Source of the DNA: Bifidobacterium callitrichos DSM 23973
GTDB taxonomy: Bacteria; Actinomycetota; Actinomycetes; Actinomycetales; Bifidobacteriaceae
Direction: 5' to 3'
DNA length: 64,000 bases
Assembly: GCF_000741175.1 (NCBI RefSeq)
Contig: NZ_JGYS01000001.1
Location: 1-64,000, forward strand
Shown here: piece by piece, positions 50,852 through 64,000 of the stretch
How positions within the stretch are numbered: position 1 is the stretch's first letter
How the letters are laid out: the number at the start of each line of letters is the position of its first letter
Program-made: the position numbers and the translations under genes
The notes under the pieces: model-generated
The model's database searches: none
Told to the model about the DNA's origin: nothing
The model's input: only the letters and a program-made list of their open reading frames with translations

Positions 50852-51223
50852 TTGCCTACTATCGAACAGCTCGTCCGTAAGGGACGTTCGCCGAAGCCGA
50901 AGAAGTCGAAGACTTTGGCGCTCAAGGGCAGCCCGCTGCGTCGCGGCGTGTGCACCCGTGTCTACACCACCACCCCGAAGAAGCCGAACTCGGCACTGCG
51001 TAAGGTCGCCCGTGTCCGTCTGTCCTCCGGCATCGAAGTCACCGCCTATATCCCGGGCGAGGGCCACAACCTGCAGGAGCACTCCATCGTGCTCGTGCGC
51101 GGCGGCCGTGTGAAGGATCTGCCGGGTGTTCGTTACCACATCGTGCGCGGCGCGCTCGATACCCAGGGTGTCAAGGACCGCAAGCAGGGTCGTTCCCTGT
51201 ACGGAGCAAAGAAGGCGAAGTAA
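50852..51223 (+). CDS. rpsL: Ribosomal protein uS12
   Basis: 123 residues, TTG start at 50852 (CGGAGAATTCAAG before it). Conserved S12 sequence: [30 protein letters not shown] (Lys in the streptomycin-sensitive PKKPNSA loop), [16 protein letters not shown]. Both resistance-related Lys are the wild-type residue. First gene of the str operon; rpsG follows after 5 bases. Confidence 0.98.
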   Translation: MPTIEQLVRKGRSPKPKKSKTLALKGSPLRRGVCTRVYTTTPKKPNSALRKVARVRLSSGIEVTAYIPGEGHNLQEHSIVLVRGGRVKDLPGVRYHIVRGALDTQGVKDRKQGRSLYGAKKAK

Positions 51224-51228
51224 GAGAT

Positions 51229-51699
<471 letters not shown>

Positions 51700-51729
51700 T
51701 TCAAGTAGAACGAGAGTTAAGGAAAACTC

Positions 51730-53856
51730 ATGGCGCTAGACGTCCTTTCGGATCTTCACATGATCCGCAACATCGGTATCATGGCTCACATCGATGCCGG
51801 TAAGACCACCACCACCGAGCGTATTCTGTACTACACCGGCAAGAGCTACAAGATCGGCGAGGTGCATGATGGCGCCGCGACGATGGACTTCATGGAGCAG
51901 GAGCAGGAGCGCGGCATCACCATTCAGTCCGCCGCCACCACCTGCTTCTGGAACCGTCAGACGCACGACACCGAGGACAAGTTCCAGATCAACATCATCG
52001 ACACCCCCGGCCACGTGGACTTCACGGCCGAGGTCGAGCGCTCCCTGCGCGTGCTCGATGGTGCTGTCGCCGTCTTCGACGGCAAGGAGGGCGTGGAGCC
52101 CCAGTCCGAGACCGTGTGGCGTCAGGCCGACAAGTACGGCGTTCCGCGTATCTGCTTCATCAACAAGATGGATAAGCTGGGCGCGAACTTCTACTACTCG
52201 GTGGACACCATCAAGGAGAAGCTGGGCGCCAACCCGATCGTCATGCAGCTGCCGATGGGTGCCGAGAGCGACTTCACCGGCGTCATCGATCTGGTCGAGA
52301 TGAAGGCCTACGACTGGAACACCGGCGACGAGCTGGGTGCCCACTACAACATGGACCCGATCCCGGAGGAGTACGCGGAGAAGGCTCAGGAGTACCACGA
52401 GAAGCTGGTCGAGGCCGCCGCCGAGGCGAACGACGAGCTGATGGACAAGTTCTTCGAGGAGGGCGACCTCTCCAAGGAGGAGATCCGCGCCGGTATCCGC
52501 GAGCTGACCATCTCCAAGCGTGCCTTCCCGGTCTTCTGCGGTTCCGCGTTCAAGGATAAGGGCGTTCAGCCGATGCTGGACGGCGTCATCGACTACCTGC
52601 CGTCCCCGGAGGACGTGCCGGCCATCAAGGGCTACAAGCCCGGCGACGAGTCCGTCGAGATTGACCGTCACCCCACCATCGACGATCCGTTCTCCGCGCT
52701 GGTCTTCAAGATCTCCACCCACCCGTTCTACGGCAAGCTCGTGTTCGTGCGCGTCTACTCCGGCGTTGTCAAGCCGGGCGACTCCGTCCTCGACTCCACC
52801 CGTGAGAAGAAGGAACGCGTCGGCAAGATCTTCCAGATGCACGCCGACAAGGAGAACCCGGTGGATGCCGCCGAGGCCGGCAACATCTACACCTTCGTTG
52901 GCCTCAAGAACGTCACCACCGGTGACACCCTGTGCGCCATCGACGCCCCGATCACCCTCGACTCCATGACCTTCCCGGAGCCGGTCATCCAGGTGGCCGT
53001 CGAGCCGAAGACCAAGGCCGATCAGGAGAAGATGGGCATCGCTCTGGCCAAGCTGGCCGAAGAGGATCCGACCTTCCAGGTCACCACGGACGAGGAGTCC
53101 GGCCAGACCCTGATCGCCGGCATGGGCGAGCTCCAGCTCGACATCATCGTCGACCGTATGCGTCGCGAGTTCAAGGTCGAGTGCAACCAGGGCAAGCCGC
53201 AGGTCGCCTACCGCGAGACCATCCGCAAGGCCGTCATGGATCAGGGCTACACGCACAAGAAGCAGACCGGTGGTTCCGGCCAGTTCGCAAAGGTCCTGAT
53301 GAACTTCGAGCCGCTCGACACCACCGAGGGCAAGACCTTCGAGTTCGAGAACGCCGTCACCGGCGGTCACATCTCCCAGGAGTTCATCCCGTCCATCGAG
53401 GCCGGCGTCAAGGAGGCCATGGAGTCCGGTGTTCTGGCCGGCTTCCCGGTCGTGGGCGTCAAGGCCACCGTCACCGACGGCCAGATGCACCCGGTCGATT
53501 CCTCCGAGATGGCCTTCAAGCTCGCAGGCTCCATGTGCTTCAAGGAGGCCGCTCCGAAGGCCAAGCCGGTCATCCTCGAGCCGATCATGGCCGTCGAGGT
53601 CCGTACGCCTGAGGACTACATGGGCGAGGTCATCGGCGATCTGAACCAGCGTCGTGGCAACATCCAGTCCATGACCGACGCCACCGGCGTTAAGGTCATC
53701 GACGCCAAGGTCCCGCTGTCCGAGATGTTCGGCTACATCGGTGATCTGCGTTCCAAGACTCAGGGCCGCGCCATGTTCTCCATGCAGATGGATTCCTACG
53801 CCGAGGTCCCGAAGAACGTCTCCGACGAGATCATCAAGGCCCAGCGCGGCGAGTGA
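51730..53856 (+). CDS. fusA: Elongation factor G
   Basis: 708 residues. G1 [15 protein letters not shown], switch [11 protein letters not shown]4 NKMDKLG, G5 SAFKDKG; five EF-G domains follow. GTPase driving translocation. Third gene of the str operon. Confidence 0.98.
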   Translation: MALDVLSDLHMIRNIGIMAHIDAGKTTTTERILYYTGKSYKIGEVHDGAATMDFMEQEQERGITIQSAATTCFWNRQTHDTEDKFQINIIDTPGHVDFTAEVERSLRVLDGAVAVFDGKEGVEPQSETVWRQADKYGVPRICFINKMDKLGANFYYSVDTIKEKLGANPIVMQLPMGAESDFTGVIDLVEMKAYDWNTGDELGAHYNMDPIPEEYAEKAQEYHEKLVEAAAEANDELMDKFFEEGDLSKEEIRAGIRELTISKRAFPVFCGSAFKDKGVQPMLDGVIDYLPSPEDVPAIKGYKPGDESVEIDRHPTIDDPFSALVFKISTHPFYGKLVFVRVYSGVVKPGDSVLDSTREKKERVGKIFQMHADKENPVDAAEAGNIYTFVGLKNVTTGDTLCAIDAPITLDSMTFPEPVIQVAVEPKTKADQEKMGIALAKLAEEDPTFQVTTDEESGQTLIAGMGELQLDIIVDRMRREFKVECNQGKPQVAYRETIRKAVMDQGYTHKKQTGGSGQFAKVLMNFEPLDTTEGKTFEFENAVTGGHISQEFIPSIEAGVKEAMESGVLAGFPVVGVKATVTDGQMHPVDSSEMAFKLAGSMCFKEAAPKAKPVILEPIMAVEVRTPEDYMGEVIGDLNQRRGNIQSMTDATGVKVIDAKVPLSEMFGYIGDLRSKTQGRAMFSMQMDSYAEVPKNVSDEIIKAQRGE

Positions 53857-53889
53857 CACGCGTGGCTACGTTGATTTGCGGTCAGTCTC

Positions 53890-53921
53890 CAGTCAGCGGT
53901 AATATCGTGTACCGCTGACTG
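53890..53921 (+). terminator. Hairpin between fusA and tuf
   Basis: Perfect 12-bp arms CAGTCAGCGGTA and TACCGCTGACTG with an 8-base loop; no T-run. It may partly terminate or process the fusA-tuf mRNA. Confidence 0.5.
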
Positions 53922-53994
53922 GGTTCTGACTTCTCAATGTGGCACGAAACCCAGAAACCCAGTAAACCTACGAAACGTCCAGGAGGACAAAGTA

Positions 53995-55194
53995 ATGGCA
54001 AAGGAAAAGTACGAGCGTACTAAGCCGCACGTTAACATTGGTACGATCGGCCACGTCGATCACGGTAAGACCACGCTGACCGCGGCCATCTCCAAGGTTC
54101 TGTACGAGGAGTACCCGGATCTCAACACCGAGTACGACTTCAACCAGATCGACTCCGCTCCGGAAGAGGCTGCTCGTGGTATCACGATCAACATCTCCCA
54201 CATCGAGTACCAGACCGCGAAGCGCCACTACGCTCACGTGGACTGCCCGGGCCACGCCGACTTCGTGAAGAACATGATCACCGGTGCCGCCCAGATGGAT
54301 GGCGCCATCCTCGTGGTCGCCGCCACCGATGGCCCGATGGCCCAGACCCGCGAGCACGTGCTGCTCGCCCGTCAGGTCGGCGTCCCGAAGATCCTGGTCG
54401 CTCTGAACAAGTGCGATATGGTCGAGGATGAGGAGCTCATCGAGCTCGTCGAGGAAGAGGTTCGTGACCTGCTCGACGAGAACGGCTTCGATCGTGACTG
54501 CCCGGTCATCCACGTGTCCGCCTACGGCGCTCTGCACGACGACGCTCCGGATCACGAGCACTGGGTCGAGCAGATCAAGAAGCTCATGGACGCCGTCGAC
54601 GAGTACATCCCGACCCCGGTCCACGACCTGGACAAGCCGTTCCTGATGCCGATCGAGGATGTCTTCACCATCTCCGGTCGTGGTACCGTCGTCACCGGCC
54701 GTGTCGAGCGTGGCCAGCTGGCCGTCAACTCCCCGGTCGAGATCGTCGGCATCCGTCCGACCCAGAACACCACCGTGACCTCCATCGAGACCTTCCACAA
54801 GACGATGGACGCCTGCGAGGCCGGCGACAACACCGGTCTGCTGCTGCGTGGTCTCGGCCGTACGGACGTCGAGCGTGGCCAGGTCGTGGCCGCTCCGGGC
54901 TCCGTCACCCCGCACACCAAGTTCGAGGGTGAGGTCTACGTCCTGACCAAGGATGAGGGTGGCCGTCACTCGCCGTTCTTCTCCAACTACCGTCCGCAGT
55001 TCTACTTCCGCACCACCGACGTCACCGGCGTCATCGAGCTGCCGGAAGGCGTCGAGATGGTTCAGCCGGGCGATCACGCGACCTTCACGGTCGAGCTGAT
55101 CCAGCCGATCGCTATGGAGGAGGGCCTGACCTTCGCTGTGCGTGAGGGTGGCCACACCGTCGGCTCGGGCCGTGTCACCAAGATCATCGACTGA
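53995..55194 (+). CDS. tuf: Elongation factor Tu
   Basis: 399 residues; CAGGAGGAC lies before the [47 protein letters not shown], and the domain 3 end [20 protein letters not shown]. Delivers aminoacyl-tRNA. Ends the str operon. Confidence 0.98.
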   Translation: MAKEKYERTKPHVNIGTIGHVDHGKTTLTAAISKVLYEEYPDLNTEYDFNQIDSAPEEAARGITINISHIEYQTAKRHYAHVDCPGHADFVKNMITGAAQMDGAILVVAATDGPMAQTREHVLLARQVGVPKILVALNKCDMVEDEELIELVEEEVRDLLDENGFDRDCPVIHVSAYGALHDDAPDHEHWVEQIKKLMDAVDEYIPTPVHDLDKPFLMPIEDVFTISGRGTVVTGRVERGQLAVNSPVEIVGIRPTQNTTVTSIETFHKTMDACEAGDNTGLLLRGLGRTDVERGQVVAAPGSVTPHTKFEGEVYVLTKDEGGRHSPFFSNYRPQFYFRTTDVTGVIELPEGVEMVQPGDHATFTVELIQPIAMEEGLTFAVREGGHTVGSGRVTKIID

Positions 55195-55241
55195 TTATCA
55201 TCGGTTCGATCATCGACACGCTTGAACTAGCGTTCTAGGAG

Positions 55242-55277
55242 ATCCCCCTTCGAGAGCAATCTCGGAGGGGGATTTTC
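55242..55277 (+). terminator. Terminator of tuf
   Basis: ATCCCCCTTCGAG (55242-55254) pairs with CTCGGAGGGGGAT (one G-U) and is followed by TTTCC. Confidence 0.85.
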
Positions 55278-55427
55278 CATATCAGAGATCGTATTGCACG
55301 GGGCATGCGCCATCGGTCGTGAGGCGCGCCACGCCACTGTATATACGTTGTGGCATAATTGCCAAGGCAAATTTTGGGCGCATCGCCCCAGCCCTAGAAG
55401 TTTGAATTTGAAAATAGGTGAGTAACT

Positions 55428-55985
55428 GTGGCACAGACTACCAATGACATCAAGAACGGTTCCGTTTTGAACCTTGACGGCCAGCTGTGGACCGTCCTGA
55501 AGTTCCAGCACGTCAAGCCGGGCAAGGGCCCTGCCTTCGTGCGCACCACCATCAAGAACGTCCTCTCCGGCAAGATCGTCGACAAGACCTTCAACGCGGG
55601 CATGAAGATCGAGTTCGAGACCGTCGACAACCGCAACCTGCAGTACTCCTACGAGGACGGTGACAGCCTCGTCTTCATGGACATGGAAACCTACGACCAG
55701 ATCTATGTGCCGAAGGCCCTCGTCGACACCAAGTTCCTGCTCGAAGGCACCGACTGCGTCGTCTCCTTCCACGACGGCACTCCGCTGAACGTCGAGCTGC
55801 CGGCCTCCGTGGTCCTGACCATCACCCACACCGAGCCGGGCCTGCAGGGCAACCGCTCCAACGCGGGCACCAAGCCGGCCACCGTCGAGACCGGTGCCGA
55901 GATCCAGGTCCCGCTGTTCATCAACGAGGGCGAGAAGGTCAAGGTCAACACCGAGGACGGCTCCTACCTGGGTCGCGAGAACTGA
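55428..55985 (+). CDS. efp: Elongation factor P
   Basis: 185 residues from GTG 55428. KOW-like N-domain with the tip loop PGKGPAF (Lys33), then two OB domains. Relieves stalling at proline runs. The PGKGPAF loop is the actinobacterial form; whether Lys33 is modified is unknown. nusB follows. Confidence 0.96.
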   Translation: MAQTTNDIKNGSVLNLDGQLWTVLKFQHVKPGKGPAFVRTTIKNVLSGKIVDKTFNAGMKIEFETVDNRNLQYSYEDGDSLVFMDMETYDQIYVPKALVDTKFLLEGTDCVVSFHDGTPLNVELPASVVLTITHTEPGLQGNRSNAGTKPATVETGAEIQVPLFINEGEKVKVNTEDGSYLGREN

Positions 55986-56080
55986 TTCCCACGGATCGGT
56001 TCTCCCAACGGGAAACTCGATACAACCAGTCGATACGGTAACCAAGCAGGCAACAGCTAAGCAAAGGACTTGAGAAGCTC

Positions 56081-56494
56081 ATGGCACGTTCCACCGCCCG
56101 TAAGAGGGCTCTGAACACGTTGTACGAAGCGGACGAGAAGGGACAGGACATCCTGTCCCTGCTTGAGGAACGCATCCAGACCCCCGGCGCGCAGACGCCG
56201 CTGCCTGAATACGCCATCGAGATCGTCCGCGGCGTCGCCGAGCATCTGGATGAGATCGACGCCACCCTGGATACGCATTCCACCGGGTGGAAGGTCAAGC
56301 GTATGGGCGTGGTCGATCGCAACATTCTGCGTATCGCCACCTGGGAGATCCTCTTCAACGATGACGTGCCGGACAAGGTCGCCATCGACGAGGCGCTGTC
56401 GCTCGCCAAGACGTTGTGCGACGACGATTCCCCCGCATTCATCCACGGACTGCTGTCCGCCATCTGCACGGCTAAGGAAAAGCCGATCGACTGA
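56081..56494 (+). CDS. nusB: Transcription antitermination factor NusB
   Basis: 137 residues. All-helical NusB: MARSTARKRALNTLYEAD, VVDRNILRIATWEILF, VAIDEALSLAKTLCDDDSPAFIHGLLSAI. Binds boxA RNA with S10 in rRNA antitermination. Pairing with efp is common in actinobacteria. Confidence 0.95.
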   Translation: MARSTARKRALNTLYEADEKGQDILSLLEERIQTPGAQTPLPEYAIEIVRGVAEHLDEIDATLDTHSTGWKVKRMGVVDRNILRIATWEILFNDDVPDKVAIDEALSLAKTLCDDDSPAFIHGLLSAICTAKEKPID

Positions 56495-56504
56495 TTTTCC
56501 CTTC

Positions 56505-56537
56505 AACGCCTCCCCGCAATACGGGAGGCGTTTTTGT
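56505..56537 (+). terminator. Terminator of efp-nusB
   Basis: AACGCCTCCC (56505-56514) and GGGAGGCGTT (56523-56532), followed by TTTTG. Confidence 0.9.
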
Positions 56538-56672
56538 GAACGGAACGGAACGGTTCCGCGAACACGCCTTACGCCAGCGAGGCTTTGGATTGACACGTGT
56601 TTCCACCCGCGTGTGAGTCTGTGCTGGCCGATAACCTAAGTTACGAATACCCGAGTAGAAAAGGGGGTTTTG

Positions 56673-57893
56673 GTGAGCGAGAACGCGAACTATGGCAAGG
56701 ACGATGCTGTCCTTGTGTTGGAGGATGGGCAGGTGTATGTGGGAGAGCCCTACGGTGCCCGAGGTGCTACCACGGGCGAGATCGTGTTCAACACGGGTAT
56801 GACCGGATACCAGGAGACGCTCACCGACCCGAGCTACGACCGTCAGATCGTGGTGCAGACCTTCCCCCACATCGGCGACACCGGCGTGAACCATGAGGAC
56901 CCGGAGTCCTCGCGCATCTGGGTCGCCGGATACGTCGTGCGCGATCCCTCCCCGAACGTGAGCAACTGGCGTGCCGACGGCAGCCTGGACGATGATCTCG
57001 TCGCCAACGGCATCGTCGGCCTTGCCGATATCGACACCCGCAAGCTGGTGCGCCATCTGCGCTCCGCCGGCGTCATGCGCGCCGGCATCTTCTCCGGCGA
57101 CGCCCTGCTGGACGGCAACGGCCATCTCAAGGAGATCGACGAGCTGCTCGAACAGGTCAGGCAGACCCCGCAGATGCAGGGACTGAGCCTGTACGACGAG
57201 GTCTCCACCAAGGAGACCTACACCATCGAGCCGTGCGGCGAGTTCGAGGGCAAGGAGCCGCTGTACACCGTCGCCGCCGTGGACCTCGGCATCAAGGCGA
57301 TGACCCCGCACCGCATGGCCGAGCGCGGATGCCGCGTGCACGTCGTGCCGTCCACCATCACGTTCAGCCAGATCGAGGAGCTCAACCCGGATGGTGTCTT
57401 CTTCTCCAACGGCCCGGGCGATCCGGAGCAGGCCGGACCGGAGGTCGAGCTGCTGCGTCAGGTGCTCGACGCGGGCTACCCGTTCTTCGGCATCTGCTTC
57501 GGCAACCAGCTGCTCGGCCGTGCGCTCGGCTTCGGCACCTACAAGCTCAAGTTCGGCCACCGTGGCGTCAACCAGCCGGTCAAGGACATGACCACCGGCA
57601 AGATCGAGATCACCGCCCACAACCACGGCTTCGCCGTCGACGCGCCGATCGGTGAGATGGTCGACGCCCCGTTCGAGAACGGCAGGTACGGCAAGGTGTT
57701 CGTCAGCCACATCGATCTCAACGACGATGTGGTCGAGGGCCTGCAGTGCGTGGACATCCCCGCGTTCTCCGTGCAGTATCACCCGGAGGCCGCCGCCGGC
57801 CCGCACGACGCCGCCTATCTGTTCGACCGATTCTGCGAGCTCATGAAGAACAATCCGCGCGACGAGCGCGCCAACTCCAAGGAAGGTAAGTGA
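56673..57893 (+). CDS. carA: Carbamoyl-phosphate synthase small subunit
   Basis: 406 residues from GTG 56673, five bases after AAAAGGGGG (TTG 56670 is the first alternative). N-domain [17 protein letters not shown]; class I glutaminase with Cys in [12 protein letters not shown] and catalytic His/Glu in [13 protein letters not shown]. Supplies ammonia to CarB for pyrimidines and arginine. carB starts one base after its stop. Confidence 0.97.
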   Translation: MSENANYGKDDAVLVLEDGQVYVGEPYGARGATTGEIVFNTGMTGYQETLTDPSYDRQIVVQTFPHIGDTGVNHEDPESSRIWVAGYVVRDPSPNVSNWRADGSLDDDLVANGIVGLADIDTRKLVRHLRSAGVMRAGIFSGDALLDGNGHLKEIDELLEQVRQTPQMQGLSLYDEVSTKETYTIEPCGEFEGKEPLYTVAAVDLGIKAMTPHRMAERGCRVHVVPSTITFSQIEELNPDGVFFSNGPGDPEQAGPEVELLRQVLDAGYPFFGICFGNQLLGRALGFGTYKLKFGHRGVNQPVKDMTTGKIEITAHNHGFAVDAPIGEMVDAPFENGRYGKVFVSHIDLNDDVVEGLQCVDIPAFSVQYHPEAAAGPHDAAYLFDRFCELMKNNPRDERANSKEGK

Positions 57894-57894
57894 T

Positions 57895-61278
<3,384 letters not shown>

Positions 61279-61336
61279 ACACAGAATTCCCCAAGGTTCA
61301 CACATATCAGGTTCACACCAAACGAAAGGAACCGCG

Positions 61337-63076
61337 ATGAACGCCAGCACCCAAGAGGAACAGGATAAGGAACAACTTGCAAGGCGCTCGGACTTCGGTC
61401 TGCGCCTACGCAACTCGATGGACAAGTACGGTCCGTTGTGCGTGGGTATCGACCCACACCGAAAGCTCCTGACCGATTGGGGCTACAGCGTTGACGCCGA
61501 CGGCGCGGAAATGTACTCCATGCGCATGCTGCAGGCTGTGAATGGCCGCGCCGCCGCCGTCAAGTTCCAGCTGCCGATGTTCGAACGGTACGGTTCGAAG
61601 GGATTCGCGGCGCTGGAACGCGTGCTGTACGCGGCACGGCAGATGGACGTCATTACGATCGTCGACTGCCTGCACGGCGGCCTGCCGACCACGATCTCGG
61701 CCATCGCCGACGCCTACTTCAAGCCCGAAGCGCCGCTGCGCGCCGACGCGATCACCCTGCTGCCGTACTACGGCGCTCGATCGCTGCAGGGGCTGATCGA
61801 TGAGGCGCTCGACAATGGTCGCGGCGTGTTCATCGCCTCCCTGACCTCCAACGAGGAGGGCAAGAGCCTGCAAAGCGCCATCCGTCAGACCGGCGACTAT
61901 GCGGGCAAGACCGTGGCCTACGGCATCGCGACCACCGCGCAGAAGCACAACGCCGACATCGACGGTATGGGTTCCGTGGGCCTGATCATCGGCGCGACCA
62001 TCGGCCAGTGGATCAACGAGACCGGCGTCGACCCGGCCCGCTTCACCGGACCGATCCTGTCTCCGGGATACGGCTGGCAGGGTGCCGAGGCCAAGGACCT
62101 GCGCACCGTGTTCAAGGGCACCAAGGGCAACGTGCTGGTGACGGTCTCCCGCTTCATTGCCTCCCACGGCCCGGACATCTCCGCGCTGTCCGAGGCGACC
62201 GAGGCGATCGCGCTGGATGTGCGTCAGGCGCTGCTCGAGGCCACCCGAATCGGTGATAGGCACGAAGAACCGGAGGGGGAGAAGTCCTCTTCCACGGTGA
62301 TCGATCTGGGCGCAAACGCCGCCGACACCGCCGACAAGCAAGGAGCACAATCCGTGACCGATACTTCCGCATCCTCCGACACCGCCGAAACCGCTGCCGC
62401 CGATACGACCGGCACCGCAACGCAGAGCGCATCCGCGCCGGCCTCGACCAGTACCGTCGAAACCGATACGCAGATCGATGACGCTGCCGTGCTGCACGGC
62501 AGCCGTCTGCTCGTGCTGACCGGCCCCGCCGGCGTCGGCAAGGGCACCGTCGAGGTGGCGCTGCGCAAGAAGCACCCCGAGGTGTGGGTGTCCGTCTCCG
62601 CCACCACGCGTGACCCCCGCCCCGGCGAGGTCAACGGCGTCAACTACTGGTTCATGAGCGAGGAGGAGTTCGCCGCCAAGGAGAAGGCGGGGGAGTTCCT
62701 TGAGACCGCGCTCGTGCACGGTCTGGCCCACTACGGCACGCCGCTCAAGCCTCTGGTGGACCACCTGTCCGTCGGCACCCCGACGATCCTCGAGATCGAC
62801 CTGCAGGGTGCGCGCCGCGTCAAGCAGAAGGCCGCCGAACTTGGTCTCGAGGTGATGACCGTGTTCATCGCCCCGCCGAGCTTCGACGAGCTGGTGCGTC
62901 GTCTGACCGGCCGTGGCACCGAGACCGAGGAACAGCGCAAGCGTCGTCTGGAGACCGCGCACGTCGAGCTCGCCGCCGAAAACGAGTTCGATGTGACGAT
63001 CGTCAACGACAACGTGCAGAAGGCCGCCGACGATCTGTGGAACGTCATCGCCAAGGAGTACGGCGCCAACGCCTGA
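61337..63076 (+). CDS. OMP decarboxylase-like protein fused in frame to guanylate kinase
   Basis: 579 residues. Residues about 19-300 follow actinobacterial OMP decarboxylase: LCVGIDPH, VKFQLPMFERYG, LPYYGARSLQ, ASLTSNEEG, GLIIGAT and phosphate-binding SPGYGWQGA. But the catalytic loop expected as DxKRxDI reads D110-C-L-H-G-G-L, without Lys and the following Asp. Residues 301-385 are an Ala/Thr/Asp linker. Residues 390-579 are guanylate kinase: P-loop GPAGVGKGT, SVSATTRDPRPGEVNGVNYWF, EIDLQGARRVKQ. An internal GTG at 62354 preceded by AAGGAG could make Gmk alone (240 residues). Confidence 0.85.
   Translation: MNASTQEEQDKEQLARRSDFGLRLRNSMDKYGPLCVGIDPHRKLLTDWGYSVDADGAEMYSMRMLQAVNGRAAAVKFQLPMFERYGSKGFAALERVLYAARQMDVITIVDCLHGGLPTTISAIADAYFKPEAPLRADAITLLPYYGARSLQGLIDEALDNGRGVFIASLTSNEEGKSLQSAIRQTGDYAGKTVAYGIATTAQKHNADIDGMGSVGLIIGATIGQWINETGVDPARFTGPILSPGYGWQGAEAKDLRTVFKGTKGNVLVTVSRFIASHGPDISALSEATEAIALDVRQALLEATRIGDRHEEPEGEKSSSTVIDLGANAADTADKQGAQSVTDTSASSDTAETAAADTTGTATQSASAPASTSTVETDTQIDDAAVLHGSRLLVLTGPAGVGKGTVEVALRKKHPEVWVSVSATTRDPRPGEVNGVNYWFMSEEEFAAKEKAGEFLETALVHGLAHYGTPLKPLVDHLSVGTPTILEIDLQGARRVKQKAAELGLEVMTVFIAPPSFDELVRRLTGRGTETEEQRKRRLETAHVELAAENEFDVTIVNDNVQKAADDLWNVIAKEYGANA
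62354..63076 (+). CDS. gmk: Possible separate guanylate kinase product (internal start)
   Basis: GTG 62354 lies in the same frame as the fusion, nine bases after AAGGAG, and would give 240 residues with a disordered N-terminus and a complete Gmk domain that converts GMP to GDP. It is listed so that the likely essential kinase product is not missed; it is not an additional frame. Confidence 0.6.
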   Translation: MTDTSASSDTAETAAADTTGTATQSASAPASTSTVETDTQIDDAAVLHGSRLLVLTGPAGVGKGTVEVALRKKHPEVWVSVSATTRDPRPGEVNGVNYWFMSEEEFAAKEKAGEFLETALVHGLAHYGTPLKPLVDHLSVGTPTILEIDLQGARRVKQKAAELGLEVMTVFIAPPSFDELVRRLTGRGTETEEQRKRRLETAHVELAAENEFDVTIVNDNVQKAADDLWNVIAKEYGANA

Positions 63077-63100
63077 CAAGGCAATGAAACGCTCTGTATG

Positions 63101-63147
63101 AGATAGTGAAGGGGCTTCCTCTCGACGAGGAAGCCCCTTCACTATCT
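63101..63147. terminator. Bidirectional terminator after pyrF-gmk
   Basis: 21-bp perfect arms (63101-63121 and 63127-63147) around TCGAC. It sits between the gmk end and the convergent thiamine-binding gene. Confidence 0.85.
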
Positions 63148-63177
63148 TCGGGGAAGCAAGCAGCAAGCGCCCTTTGT

Positions 63178-63603
63178 CTACTCCTTCTGCCGCGCGATGA
63201 TCTCGTCGGCCAGCTTCGGCTTCTCCGTCAGCTGTCCGGTGAATCCGGGGCGGATATCCATGTGCAGCACGAGACTCGTGCGATAGCCCTGTTCGGCGAG
63301 CTTCTTGGCGGCCTCGCCCGCCACGTGCAGGATGTCGTCCAGATCGCCCTCGACGTCGGTGAACAGCGCGTTGGTCTCCTGCGGCAGACCGGAGTCGCGA
63401 ATCACCGAGATCGCCTGCGCGACGTACGGGGAGACCTCGGAGCCGGTACCCGTCACCGACACCTGGATGGCGGCCACCGTATTGAGATACGGCTTGCCGG
63501 TTTCGGGATTGACCGGCACCTCCTGCCTGATCGCATTGCGGTCCGACACGGTGTTGAGCGTGGCGTCGGGAGTGGTGGAATCCTGCGGCATGCTTGTCGT
63601 CAT
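63178..63603 (-). CDS. Thiamine-binding (YkoF/MTH1187-type) protein
   Basis: 141 residues from ATG 63603. The C-terminal 95 residues match the MTH1187/YkoF ferredoxin-like fold: AAIQVSVTGTGSEVSPYVAQAI, DVEGDLDDILHVA, GYRTSLVLHMDIRPG. Such proteins bind thiamine or its pyrimidine. It lies 7 bases downstream of a ThiD-type kinase, which supports a thiamine salvage role. Confidence 0.82.
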   Translation of the reverse strand: MTTSMPQDSTTPDATLNTVSDRNAIRQEVPVNPETGKPYLNTVAAIQVSVTGTGSEVSPYVAQAISVIRDSGLPQETNALFTDVEGDLDDILHVAGEAAKKLAEQGYRTSLVLHMDIRPGFTGQLTEKPKLADEIIARQKE

Positions 63604-63610
63604 GATCGAT

Positions 63611-64000
63611 TCACCTCCATGCCCATGCGTGGTCCATCGGGCCGGAACCCTGACCAAGATCGAGCATCGCGTTCAACGCGCCGGTCAGATACTCCTTGGC
63701 ATGGCGGATCGCCTCGGGCAGCGTCTCGCCCTTCGCGAGATTCGCCGCGATCGCCGAGCTCAGCGTGCAGCCGGTGCCGTGCGTGTTCGGATTGTCGACG
63801 CGCCTGCCCTCGAACCAGGTGATCGTGCCATCCGCTTCGGCCAGCACGTCGTTCGCATCGTTCGTGTGATGGCCGCCCTTGACGAGCGCCGCGCAGCCAT
63901 AGCGTTCGGTCAGCGTCTTCGCCGCACGCTCCATCGAATCAGCGTCGGTGATCTCCATATCGGACAGCACCTGCGTTTCGGGGATGTTCGGCGTGATCAC
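63611..64000 (-). CDS. thiD: Hydroxymethylpyrimidine (phosphate) kinase ThiD, C-terminal part
   Basis: The frame runs off the right edge of the window, so only the last 129 residues are seen. ITPNIPETQVLSDMEI, AALVKGGHH, and the ribokinase-fold motif NTHGTGCTLSSAIAANLA with the catalytic Cys/Gly loop. It phosphorylates HMP and HMP-P for thiamine synthesis. Confidence 0.92.
   Translation of the reverse strand: MITPNIPETQVLSDMEITDADSMERAAKTLTERYGCAALVKGGHHTNDANDVLAEADGTITWFEGRRVDNPNTHGTGCTLSSAIAANLAKGETLPEAIRHAKEYLTGALNAMLDLGQGSGPMDHAWAWR

Noticed and set aside
51736..53859. 707-codon open frame opposite fusA
   Set aside because: Shadow of EF-G caused by strong codon bias; no ribosome-binding site or motifs.
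53968..55155. 395-codon open frame opposite tuf
   Set aside because: Same reason: antisense to a highly expressed gene.

Overview
The window is a GC-rich (about 60-65% by eye) actinobacterial chromosome segment. Gene content and protein sequences point to Bifidobacterium: scattered purine genes (purE-purK, purF-purM-purD, purL, purC, purT), a str operon (rpsL-rpsG-fusA-tuf), efp-nusB-carA-carB, a DXP-synthase-like enzyme, and Zur-type control of cysteine-free ribosomal proteins. I do not assign a species.

Layout. 1-3035 is the right end of an integrated element: an ISL3-family transposase tail, five 23-bp iterons, a three-gene overlapping operon, a membrane protein, and a 3' fragment of a tRNA-Arg gene that marks the insertion boundary. 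3255-6908 is a MacB-like ABC export module. 6892-12490 holds a Dxs-like enzyme, a quinone-oxidoreductase-like dehydrogenase, purE-purK and a Fur-family regulator. 12587-14080 is an AAA ATPase with an upstream array of 33-bp-phased repeats. 14123-19880 is a zinc-starvation locus: a frameshifted zur, a ZnuA-ZinT fusion, zinc-free bL32/bL36/uS14/bL33/bL28, a CobW-like protein, a second zinc-binding lipoprotein and three Zur-like boxes. 20201-31075 holds an LtaS-like enzyme, purD/purM/purF, a LexA-controlled Y-family polymerase with a YolD-like partner, an aldo/keto reductase and a HipA kinase. 31056-36515 holds a DNA glycosylase, split purL and purC.

36616-43805 is a catabolic island: SorC-family regulator with operators, PTE-family lactonase, 3-keto-L-gulonate-6-phosphate decarboxylase (frameshifted), PfkB kinase, MFS transporter, UlaE-like and AraD/UlaF-like epimerases. 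Together they form a plausible PTS-independent ascorbate- or keto-gulonate-type route ending at D-xylulose 5-phosphate, the substrate of the bifid shunt. 44100-49673 is housekeeping (VOC protein, purT, aminotransferase, glycosyltransferase, threonine aldolase). 49674-50851 is non-coding apart from tRNA-His. The rest is translation genes, carbamoyl-phosphate synthase, an OMP-decarboxylase-like/guanylate-kinase fusion and two thiamine genes.

Two results stand out. Four genes (zur, the AAA ATPase, purL, ulaD) carry frame breaks that each look like loss of one C before a T on the coding strand, which suggests a common error source or mutational process. The OMP-decarboxylase-like half of the pyrF-gmk fusion lacks the usual catalytic Lys and Asp of the DxKxxD motif while keeping the substrate-binding motifs.
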